39,158 bases of DNA, from the NCBI GenBank assembly GCA_947379865.1, contig CANCOY010000019.1, positions 1 to 39,158 on the forward strand, in the 5' to 3' direction. Each line of letters begins with the position of its first letter. Within the stretch, counting starts at the first letter, position 1. The translations under genes and the position numbers were made by a program. Positions 1 to 5,953 of the stretch are shown here, piece after piece. The notes beneath the pieces are model-generated. The model saw nothing but the letters and a program-made list of their open reading frames with translations, had not been told where the DNA came from and made no database searches. Source of the stretch: Acetobacteraceae bacterium. Lineage in GTDB: Bacteria; Pseudomonadota; Alphaproteobacteria; Zavarziniales; Zavarziniaceae.

Positions 1-156
1 CCCTATGTAATTGCCTTCGTGGCGCTTGCCGAAGGCGTGACCATGATGACCAACATCGTCGACTGCGATGTGGACAGCGTGCGCATTGACCAGCCCGTGC
101 ATCTGGTCTTCAAGCCCAGCGAGAGCGGCCAGCTGGTGCCCATGTTCACACCCTGA
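1..156 (+). CDS. C-terminal end of an OB-fold (DUF35-type) acyl-CoA-associated protein, partial
   Basis: The frame is open from the first base of the window and stops at a TGA at 154-156, giving the last 51 residues of a protein (PYVIAFVALAEGV near the start, ending LVPMFTP). The pattern 'VALAEGV..M.TNIVDCD.D.V.I.QPV.LVF' matches the C-terminal OB-fold of DUF35 proteins, which partner thiolases and thiolase-like aldolases. The N-terminal zinc ribbon lies outside the window. It probably ends an acyl-CoA operon entering from the left and converges on the puc operon. The family call rests on a short fragment. Confidence 0.6.
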   Translation, partial: PYVIAFVALAEGVTMMTNIVDCDVDSVRIDQPVHLVFKPSESGQLVPMFTP

Positions 157-247
157 GGGGTGTTGAGATGGCTTAGGTCGCATACCTGCGAGACCGGCAC
201 CCAAAGCTTATGCCGCGGGGCGCCGGCTCGTCAGTATCGGGGGCTGC

Positions 248-808
248 CTAGTGCCAGAGCAGCGGAATGCCCGGAATGCTGGGGCCGCTCTTGCTGAGGC
301 TTGGCATGCCGGCGAAGGGCGAGAACGAACGCCCGCCGGCCGTCAGCATGGGCATGCCCAGCAGGCTTGTAAGATTGACGATCTTGGTAAGCAGGACGGG
401 CACGCCCCAGAAATTGGAGAATGAGGCTGAATCCGGCAGCAGCACTGGCATCATCAGGGCGCTGGAGATCGGCGCGGCGTCATCCCATTCGTACATCCCG
501 TCACGGTCGACGCTGACGCCCGAGGGGATCGGCCCATGGCCGTCCATGATGCCTTCGGCCCGGCGAACGGTGCCAAAGGGGGCGTGGGCCGAAACCAGGG
601 TGCCGCCGGCCAGGATGCCCTTGGCAAAGACCTTGGCATATTCCTTGATCACCATGCCGGCCATGATGGCCCGCACAATGCCGTCTTCATTGCTGGCGGT
701 GGACGGCCCAACCTCTGTGACAAGGTCGAAGCCCGCCTGGCGCAGTTCGGCTGCTGCCTTGGCCGCCGCTTCGGATGTGCCGTACATGCGGCAGATTGCG
801 TCGCTCAT
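248..808 (-). CDS. Uncharacterised protein translationally coupled to pucC
   Basis: A 186-residue protein whose ATG overlaps the pucC stop codon (ATGA, 805-808), so it is the last gene of the puc operon. Residues 1-35 (MSDAICRMYGTSEAAAKAAA and on) resemble the N-terminal alpha/beta unit of YflT-like stress proteins. A Gly-rich segment follows (about 65-92, GGTLVSAHAPFG then MDGHGPIP). The C-terminal third is rich in Pro, Ser, Gly and Leu (VLLPDSASFSNFWGVPVLL and after), with no convincing transmembrane helix. No signal peptide is visible. The operon position suggests a role in LH2 assembly, pigment handling or stress protection of the antenna, but this is inference only. I do not recognise a named family with confidence. 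Confidence 0.8.
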   Translation of the reverse strand: MSDAICRMYGTSEAAAKAAAELRQAGFDLVTEVGPSTASNEDGIVRAIMAGMVIKEYAKVFAKGILAGGTLVSAHAPFGTVRRAEGIMDGHGPIPSGVSVDRDGMYEWDDAAPISSALMMPVLLPDSASFSNFWGVPVLLTKIVNLTSLLGMPMLTAGGRSFSPFAGMPSLSKSGPSIPGIPLLWH

Positions 809-2256
809 TTTTCCTCTCCTTGGGGTATTGGCCTCAGGTCAGCGGATAGGTGGCCTTGAAAAGGGGGTGCAGTTATCCCATTGCGCCGCAACAGCGGCCA
901 CATTGCCGCCAGAGTAGCAAATAGCAGGATAATTTCGAGCCCATAAACGGCGTGATAGCCGGCCGCCGGCCCCAAATTATTGGCAGGGGCGTGGTGATCC
1001 ACCACATCGCGGATGATACCGCCCAGCGCAATCGCCACCCCAGCGGCGGAGGCCTGCACGGCACCCCAGGCGCCAAGGGCAAGGCCTGCCTGATTCGGCG
1101 GCGCCAGGTTCATCGTGGCGGTCAGCGTGCCGTGGCTGAAGAGCCCGGCACCAAAGCCGATCAGCCAGGTGCCAAGAGCAAACAGGCCCGGCGAATCAAG
1201 CGGCGCTGAGGCAATCACCAGGGCAAAGGCAGGCAATCCCGCCAGGGCGCCCTGGCTTGCCAGCCGAAAGGGGTCCGCCCCCTTGCTGAGCACATGAGAG
1301 GCCAGTCCAAAGCCCATCAGGCCGCCGACAGCCAGGGTTGCCGTCAGCATGGTGGTCTGGCCCACCGCGAGCTTGAGGATTTGCCCGCCATAGGGTTCAA
1401 GCAGGATGTCTTCCATGGTGAAGGCCATGGTGCCGAGGCCCAAGGCAATCAGGCGCGGGATCGCCTGGTTGCCCGCAGTAAAGCGTGCCCAGGAGTCAAT
1501 AAAGCTGGGCTCCACCCGGGCAACCTGGCCCCGACGGGCATGGCCGCCCCGGGCCTCCTGCTTCCAGGTGGCGATGGCATTGAGAACAAGGGTCAGGACG
1601 GCCGCACCCTGGATCACCTGCACAAGGCGGCCGGGGTTGAAGTCTGCCAGCAGGGCGCCAAAGACAATGGCGCTGGTGATGGTGCCAAACAGCAGCATCA
1701 CATACATCAGGCCGACAACCTTGGGCTGCAGCTCTTCGGGCGTCAGGTCGGTGGCCAATGCCAGGCCAACAGTCTGGGTGGTGTGCAGACCGGCGCCCAC
1801 CAAAAGAAAGGAAAGCCCCGCCGCCAGCTGGCCGACCCAGGCGGGCAGGGCGCCTGCATTGCCCCCGCCAGACAGCACCAGCAGGGCAAAGGGCATGATC
1901 GCCAGCCCACCAAACTGCACCATGGTGCCGCGATAGATGAAGGGGACGCGCTTCCAGCCCAGTTCCGACTGATGATTGTCAGAGCGAAAGCCAATGATGG
2001 CGCGGAAGGGCGCAAAAAGCAGGGGCAGCGACACCATGATCCCCACCAGGGACGCTGGCACGCCGAGTTCGACAATCATCACGCGATTGAGGGTGCCGAT
2101 CAGCAGGACAACGGACATCGCGACCGAGACCTGAATCAGCGAAAGCCTGAGGAGGCGTGACAGGGGCACGTCCTCGGTTGCCGCATCTGCAAAGGGAAGA
2201 TAGCGCATCCCGACCTGGGTCCAGGCCCTGATCATCCTTTTGCTAATCGGATTCAT
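805..2256 (-). CDS. pucC: PucC family light-harvesting complex assembly / bacteriochlorophyll delivery protein
   Basis: A 483-residue polytopic membrane protein of the PucC branch of the major facilitator superfamily, with about 12 hydrophobic segments. Recognisable features are the N-terminal 'PLSRLLRLSLIQVSVAMSVVLLIGTLNRVMIVELGVPA', 'RSDNHQSELGWKRVPFIYRG' after TM2 and 'GAGLHTTQTVGLALATDL' in the middle. Family members are needed for accumulation of LH2 (or LH1) in the inner membrane. It lies 125 bp downstream of pucA on the same strand, separated by a strong stem-loop (2323-2354), the usual puc arrangement in which antenna mRNA outlives the pucC part. The start is the first ATG of the frame, but its Shine-Dalgarno is weak, so an internal start at 2235 is possible. 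Confidence 0.93.
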   Translation of the reverse strand: MNPISKRMIRAWTQVGMRYLPFADAATEDVPLSRLLRLSLIQVSVAMSVVLLIGTLNRVMIVELGVPASLVGIMVSLPLLFAPFRAIIGFRSDNHQSELGWKRVPFIYRGTMVQFGGLAIMPFALLVLSGGGNAGALPAWVGQLAAGLSFLLVGAGLHTTQTVGLALATDLTPEELQPKVVGLMYVMLLFGTITSAIVFGALLADFNPGRLVQVIQGAAVLTLVLNAIATWKQEARGGHARRGQVARVEPSFIDSWARFTAGNQAIPRLIALGLGTMAFTMEDILLEPYGGQILKLAVGQTTMLTATLAVGGLMGFGLASHVLSKGADPFRLASQGALAGLPAFALVIASAPLDSPGLFALGTWLIGFGAGLFSHGTLTATMNLAPPNQAGLALGAWGAVQASAAGVAIALGGIIRDVVDHHAPANNLGPAAGYHAVYGLEIILLFATLAAMWPLLRRNGITAPPFQGHLSADLRPIPQGEEK

Positions 2257-2322
2257 CCGTTTGACCCTACCTGGACAAGGCTATCCCCTGGTGGACGCCT
2301 GATCACGCGACGAGGGAAAGAA

Positions 2323-2354
2323 TGGTGACCGGGATTCGTGAACCCCGGTCACCA
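2323..2354 (-). promoter_or_regulatory. pucA-pucC intercistronic stem-loop
   Basis: A perfect 11-bp inverted repeat: TGGTGACCGGG at 2323-2333 and CCCGGTCACCA at 2344-2354, with a 10-base loop. In the transcribed direction the run after the stem (TTCTTTCCC) is not a strong U-tract. It therefore looks more like the mRNA-stabilising or partially terminating hairpin known from puf and puc operons than a full terminator. Confidence 0.7.
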
Positions 2355-2381
2355 GATCGATCGTCTGCAACTGAGCCGAGC

Positions 2382-2708
2382 TCAGTTTGCTGCGGTCGAT
2401 GTTTCTGTCGCTGCCAGCGTCGTGGCCTTGGGGGCAACGGAGATGACAAACGAGGCCTTGCCGTCGGCAGCCGGGGTCATGTTGACGGCGAGCGCATGCG
2501 ACGACGTCTCCATGTTGGTGGCAACCGGAGCGATTGTGCTCTCGGCAGCTGCGCTCGCCTTGTGGCCGCCCTGGATGAAGGACGAGAACCAGGTCGAGTG
2601 CGACAGCACCGAGGCGTGAACGACGAGCGACGTCAGAGCGACGCTGCCGAGGAAGAGTGGCAGACCCACAGAGGGGTTAACCACGCACCAGATCCTACCT
2701 TGATTCAT
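2382..2708 (-). CDS. pucA: LH2 antenna alpha subunit with a long C-terminal extension
   Basis: A 108-residue protein. Residues 1-48 are an unmistakable LH2 alpha polypeptide: MNQGRIW at the start, a single transmembrane helix at about 13-36, and His31 in LVVHASVLSH as the bacteriochlorophyll ligand, then STWFSSFIQGG. At the positions equivalent to Tyr44/Trp45 of B800-850 complexes it has Phe44 and Ile45, similar to Phe/Leu in B800-820 (LH3). Residues 49-108 form an Ala/Thr/Ser-rich tail absent from ordinary PucA (53-60 residues), containing one mildly hydrophobic patch (KASFVISVAPKATTLAATE). It starts 12 bp after pucB, with AAGGATC as Shine-Dalgarno. The tail stays in frame to a TGA at 2382-2384 and I see no frameshift signature. 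Confidence 0.95.
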   Translation of the reverse strand: MNQGRIWCVVNPSVGLPLFLGSVALTSLVVHASVLSHSTWFSSFIQGGHKASAAAESTIAPVATNMETSSHALAVNMTPAADGKASFVISVAPKATTLAATETSTAAN

Positions 2709-2720
2709 GCTGGGATCCTT

Positions 2721-2876
2721 TTAGTGAAGCCAGGGCGAATAGACATAGGCGAGGAAGTGAGCGATCGCCGAGATCACGAAAAACACGCGAGTCCCGTCGA
2801 TCAGGTGCTTGTGGAGTTCCTCTGACTCCCGGATGGTCAGGCCGGTCGGCCAGACCCTGTTCGGATCATCAATCAT
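2721..2876 (-). CDS. pucB: LH2 antenna beta subunit
   Basis: A 51-residue protein, first gene of the puc operon. The sequence MIDDPNRVWPTGLTIRESEE is followed by LHKHLIDGTRVFFVISAIAH and FLAYVYSPWLH. This matches LH2 beta polypeptides along its length: the SEELHKH membrane-entry motif, Arg30 (equivalent to beta-Arg20 near B800), one transmembrane helix, His40 (equivalent to beta-His30, the B850 ligand) and the PWL C terminus. A strong Shine-Dalgarno GGGAGGT lies 8 bases before the ATG. It pairs with PucA from the gene immediately downstream. Confidence 0.96.
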   Translation of the reverse strand: MIDDPNRVWPTGLTIRESEELHKHLIDGTRVFFVISAIAHFLAYVYSPWLH

Positions 2877-2892
2877 TTATTGACCTCCCTTT

Positions 2893-2910
2893 CATGTGTG
2901 AACACACATG
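2893..2910 (-). repeat. Short palindrome in the pucB leader
   Basis: CATGTGTG and CACACATG form a perfect 8-bp inverted repeat around AA, ending 17 bases before the pucB start and just upstream of its ribosome-binding site. It could be a leader hairpin affecting translation or 5' end stability, or a protein-binding site. The function is not shown. Confidence 0.5.
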
Positions 2911-3151
2911 TGCAGATGAATCACTTGCGTTTCCCTTGAAGAAGGGCTCTTCCGCGATGATCTGCACCACATCGCGGTAACAAGTCTCGAATTTCGCGAC
3001 GCTTACTCCTTTCACACTTCAGGAAGTGGTCAGGATTCCACGTACGCAACGGGCCAGAGGGCACGAATACCTAGTCTCATCGGGGGGATGGGCCTCAGTA
3101 CTCAAACCGTGTTCCGCTACCGCAGGCGGCAAGTTGTCCTCCTACGGCAGG

Positions 3152-3195
3152 TGTCAATTTAAAGTGACGGTTTCGTATGTCAATACAAAATGACG
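3152..3195 (-). promoter_or_regulatory. puc promoter with two PpsR/CrtJ-type operators
   Basis: Two 18-bp elements occur 26 bp apart, TGTCAATTTAAAGTGACG at 3152-3169 and TGTCAATACAAAATGACG at 3178-3195. Both fit the PpsR consensus TGT-N12-ACA with one change in the last base. On the minus strand, TTGACA (3183-3178) and TAAATT (3161-3156), 16 bp apart, form a sigma70-like promoter reading toward pucB. One operator covers the -35 and the other the -10. PpsR binds such pairs cooperatively and represses photosynthesis genes under oxygen. Confidence 0.75.
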
Positions 3196-3318
3196 CACCC
3201 CCCTCGGGTCGATACAGCAAAATCATGCAGAGACTGCCCGCACTGCCCGACAGGCGTGCGGCAACACCAGCGGCAGACGCCGGTCCATCTCATCATTTCA
3301 GGGGGTTAAGAGGTGCCG

Positions 3319-3345
3319 TCTGGCCCGGCGCCGGTCCGGGCCAGA
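3319..3345 (-). terminator. Stem-loop behind the SDR gene
   Basis: A perfect 10-bp inverted repeat, TCTGGCCCGG at 3319-3328 and CCGGGCCAGA at 3336-3345, with a 7-base loop. It lies 11 bp after the stop of the minus-strand SDR and upstream of the puc promoter. There is no U-tract after it, so it may be a weak or Rho-assisted terminator or a 3'-end stabiliser. Confidence 0.45.
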
Positions 3346-3356
3346 GCTGGCAGGGC

Positions 3357-4133
3357 CTACATGCTGTTGCGGGCCGAGATGCCGCCATCAATGGTGATGA
3401 TGGTGCCGCTGGTATAGCTCGCCCGGTCCGAGGCGAGGAAGACGATGGTATCGGCAATCTCCTCCACCCGGGCAGCGCGGCCCAGGGGGAAGCGGCGGGT
3501 GAATTCCTCCCAGCGGCTGTCGTCGCCAAAGGCGGCGCTGGCCCGCGTCTTCATCAGGCTGACGATGCGGTCGGTTGCCACCGGCCCGGGGTTGACGCCC
3601 AGCACCCTGATTCCATCCTCAAGGCTGCGCCCGCCCAAGGCGCGGCTGAACGCCATGAGGCCCGCATTGGCCGTGCTGCCGGCGATATAGTCGGCGTCGT
3701 GCCGTTCGCCGGCGGCACCGATGTCGTTGATGATGACCCCGTGCCCGCGCGCCTTCATATGGGCATAGATCGCCCGGCTGAGGTTGATGTAGCCAAAGAC
3801 CTTTAGCTCCCAGGCGGCCCGCCAGGTGGCCTCGTCCACACTGGCAAGATTACCGCCGGGAATGGCGCCGGCATTGTTGACCAGCACGTCCACGTCCGTA
3901 CTGGCGGCCGCGAGTTTTTCGAGGTTTGCCGGAACCGTGAGGTCCATGGCAAATACCCGCACCTCCGCGCCCAGCCCCCGCGCCTCAACCGCAACGGCCT
4001 CAAGCGACGCTGCATCCCTGGCAACAAGGGAGAGGTTGCAGCCCTCGGCGGCAAAGGCCAGGGCGCAGCCGGCACCAATCCCTTTTGAGGCCCCGGTGAT
4101 CAGCACCCGGCGCCCGGTCAATCCCAGATCCAT
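3357..4133 (-). CDS. Short-chain dehydrogenase/reductase family protein with non-canonical active site
   Basis: A 258-residue SDR. The cofactor motif TGASKGIG (13-20), NNAG (86-89), PGPV after beta-6 and the C-terminal TIDGGISA are normal. The catalytic segment reads DADYIAGSTANAG: Tyr149 is present, but the Lys expected four residues later (YxxxK) is Ser153. The usual Ser before it lies in INDIGAAGE, where no serine is seen. A subgroup with this 'IINDIGAAGE...GST.NA' pattern is, as I recall, widespread in proteobacteria, so this is probably a lineage feature and not damage. Substrate unknown. It is divergent from the TetR gene at 4383 and has a good ribosome-binding site (GGAGAGGATT). Confidence 0.88.
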   Translation of the reverse strand: MDLGLTGRRVLITGASKGIGAGCALAFAAEGCNLSLVARDAASLEAVAVEARGLGAEVRVFAMDLTVPANLEKLAAASTDVDVLVNNAGAIPGGNLASVDEATWRAAWELKVFGYINLSRAIYAHMKARGHGVIINDIGAAGERHDADYIAGSTANAGLMAFSRALGGRSLEDGIRVLGVNPGPVATDRIVSLMKTRASAAFGDDSRWEEFTRRFPLGRAARVEEIADTIVFLASDRASYTSGTIITIDGGISARNSM

Positions 4134-4191
4134 GAGTCAAATCCTCTCCGTCGCCCTGCGGGCTGCTTCAGCCAGGCTGTTTGCGCATGAA

Positions 4192-4230
4192 GGTGCCGGT
4201 CCGGGCCATGGCCCCGGACGTTCCGGCACC
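4192..4230. repeat. Imperfect 39-bp inverted repeat between divergent genes
   Basis: Outer arms GGTGCCGG (4192-4199) and CCGGCACC (4223-4230) enclose inner arms TCCGGG (4200-4205) and CCCGGA (4213-4218) around GCCATGGC. The structure lies in the 249-bp gap between the SDR (minus) and TetR (plus) genes. It may be an operator or a transcript-end hairpin. Confidence 0.5.
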
Positions 4231-4382
4231 ATGGCCAAAAAGAGATGCCAGACATGGGGCATTCTCTGCCCGGCGGCCTTTTCAGTCTGCCCCAAACGGT
4301 AGCATCCTGCCCGGGCGCCTGCCACGGCGGGCCTGATCAGGTGGGCCGGGCCGGACATCTGCACCGCTGGCGAGAGAAATGT

Positions 4383-5069
4383 GTGAGTGACATGACGTCT
4401 GCCCCCCCTAAGCCAAGGCCCGGCAACCGCCAGCGCATCATCGAGGCGACCGTCAGCCTGATGAACGAGCAGGGTGGCGCCGTGGGCACCTCCCAGATTG
4501 CGGCCCATCTGAGGATCAGCCCCGGTAACCTTTATTATCACTTTCGCAACCGCGAAGAGATTCTGCGCGAGCTGTTCGATGCCCTCAGCCGCGATCTGGA
4601 CGCGGTGCTGCATACGCGTCGCGAGGAGACGATCACCGCCGAGCGGCTGGCGGCCTGCTATATCGGCGGTACCCGCGTGCTCTGGCGCTATCGCTTCTTC
4701 TTTGCCGCCGCGATGGAGTTCATTGTTCGGGACGAGAGCCTGTCCCAGAAGTATCAGGCGCTCAGCACCCGCTCCAAGGGCTTCATGCGGCTGATCATCC
4801 AGGGGGCGGTGAAGGCGGCGCCCGGCCAGTGCCGCCTGACAGCGCGGGAGTGCGCCCATCTGGCGGAAACCATGTGGGTGCTGTGGGTCAGCTGGCCGCG
4901 TTATTCCGAACTCAGCCTGCCCGGACAGGCCATTGCCGAGGCGGATATCGGCCGGGGGCTGGAGCAGATCTCGCTGCTGCTCTCCCCCTATCTTGATGCG
5001 GCATTCTTCAGGAAGACGACCCGCCTGCTGCACCGCTTTGTGGCAGAGCTGGGACCGGCAGCGGCTTGA
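4383..5069 (+). CDS. TetR family transcriptional regulator
   Basis: A 228-residue protein with an N-terminal TetR helix-turn-helix: NRQRIIEATVSLM, GTSQIAAHLRISPGNLYYHF, then NREEILRELFDAL. The C-terminal ligand domain (about 75-228) is helical with aromatic clusters (VLWRYRFFFAAAMEFIV). I chose the GTG at 4383 because GAGAG lies 6 bases before it; the ATG at 4392 is the alternative. It stands immediately before a 20-bp palindrome (5118-5137) that precedes the SDR-P450-BVMO operon, so local repression of that operon, released by a pathway intermediate, is likely. The ligand cannot be read from the sequence. Confidence 0.88.
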   Translation: MSDMTSAPPKPRPGNRQRIIEATVSLMNEQGGAVGTSQIAAHLRISPGNLYYHFRNREEILRELFDALSRDLDAVLHTRREETITAERLAACYIGGTRVLWRYRFFFAAAMEFIVRDESLSQKYQALSTRSKGFMRLIIQGAVKAAPGQCRLTARECAHLAETMWVLWVSWPRYSELSLPGQAIAEADIGRGLEQISLLLSPYLDAAFFRKTTRLLHRFVAELGPAAA

Positions 5070-5117
5070 ACAGGCCTTTTGGATTGACAGCCGGATTTTA
5101 CCCGGGGCATGCTGAGG

Positions 5118-5137
5118 ATTAGAGTAAATACTCTAAT
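5118..5137. promoter_or_regulatory. 20-bp palindromic operator before the SDR-P450-BVMO operon
   Basis: ATTAGAGTAAATACTCTAAT is a perfect palindrome with 9-bp arms around AA, lying 48 bp after the TetR stop and 39 bp before the SDR start in an AT-rich island. Its size and symmetry fit a TetR-family operator, most simply for the regulator encoded directly upstream. Confidence 0.7.
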
Positions 5138-5176
5138 TAAGAACGACCAGAAAACTGGCGGGCACAAGGGGGAAAC

Positions 5177-5935
5177 ATGGGCAACAGCCTGACGGGCCGA
5201 CATATCGTGGTCACCGGTGCCGCCTCTGGCATGGGCCATGCGACGGCCCTTGAACTGGCAGCCAATGGCGCCAGCCTGGCGCTGTGGGACATCGATTTGC
5301 CTGCCGCCAGCGCCCTTGCCACCAGCCTGCGGGACCAGGGCACCAACTGTCTTGCCCTCGGCGTTGATGTCAGCCGCGATGCCGAGGTGGCGGCGGCCAT
5401 GCAGCAGTCGGTGGCGCACCTCGGCCAGATCGACGGCGCCTTCAACAATGCGGGCATCGGCATGCCGACAACCCCTTTCGAGACGCTCAGCGAGGCTGAG
5501 TTCGACCGCATCGTGGCGGTTAATCTCAAGGGCGTCTGGCTGTGCATGAAGCACCAGTTCCAGCACATGCGGGGGATTGGCGGTGGTGCCATCGTCAACA
5601 ATGCCTCGGTCTCGGGCCTTGTCGCCCTTGCAGGGCAGGGCGCCTATACGGCGACCAAGCATGGGGTGGTCGGGCTTACCAAGGCCGCTGCCGTGGAAGG
5701 GGCGGCGGCCCATATCCGGGTGAACGCCATCTGCCCCGGCGCGGTGCGCACACCGATCCTGCAGCACCTTGAGCAGGCCGGCATCACCGAGGCGGCACTT
5801 GCCGGCATGTCGCCCCAGGGCCGCATCGCCGAGCCGGTGGAGATTGCCCATGCGGTGGTCTGGCTGCTGTCCAAACAGTCCAGTTTCGTCACCGGTGCGG
5901 CCCTGCCCATCGATGGCGGCTGGGTCGCCCAATAG
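5177..5935 (+). CDS. SDR family alcohol dehydrogenase
   Basis: A 252-residue classical SDR with TGAASGMG (13-20), NNAGIG, NNASVSG (catalytic Ser), YTATK (catalytic Tyr and Lys) and PGAVRTP. The C terminus ends in IDGGWVAQ. It probably oxidises a secondary alcohol to a ketone (or the reverse) with NAD(P). It is the first gene after the TetR palindrome and is followed 18 bp later by a P450 and then BVMO genes. This is the order expected if the P450 product, a cyclic alcohol, is oxidised to the ketone used by the BVMO. Ribosome-binding site AAGGGGGA. The exact substrate is inferred. Confidence 0.9.
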   Translation: MGNSLTGRHIVVTGAASGMGHATALELAANGASLALWDIDLPAASALATSLRDQGTNCLALGVDVSRDAEVAAAMQQSVAHLGQIDGAFNNAGIGMPTTPFETLSEAEFDRIVAVNLKGVWLCMKHQFQHMRGIGGGAIVNNASVSGLVALAGQGAYTATKHGVVGLTKAAAVEGAAAHIRVNAICPGAVRTPILQHLEQAGITEAALAGMSPQGRIAEPVEIAHAVVWLLSKQSSFVTGAALPIDGGWVAQ

Positions 5936-5953
5936 GCACGCGAGGAAATCCAG

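Larger units (their letters stand above)
2877..3356. other. 480-bp non-coding region upstream of pucB
   Basis: No credible gene is visible. It contains the pucB Shine-Dalgarno, a short palindrome (2893-2910), about 240 bp of leader, the paired PpsR-like sites over a sigma70-like promoter (3152-3195), and a stem-loop (3319-3345) behind the next gene. The long leader could hold further light or oxygen control, such as RegA or IHF sites, but I cannot point to a specific one. Confidence 0.7.

Noticed and set aside
3..200. 65-codon minus-strand frame at the left edge
   Set aside because: Opposite the clear OB-fold C terminus on the plus strand; no ribosome-binding site or domain.
1294..2160. Long open frame (288 codons) on the plus strand opposite pucC
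   Set aside because: Low-complexity His/Gln/Gly-rich translation typical of the antisense of a GC-rich gene; pucC on the other strand is unambiguous.
4295..4306. AACGGTAGCATC upstream of the TetR gene as a fourth copy of the TACGCTAGCGTA motif
   Set aside because: About nine of twelve bases match site A but the symmetry is lost; too weak to count without a genome-wide background.
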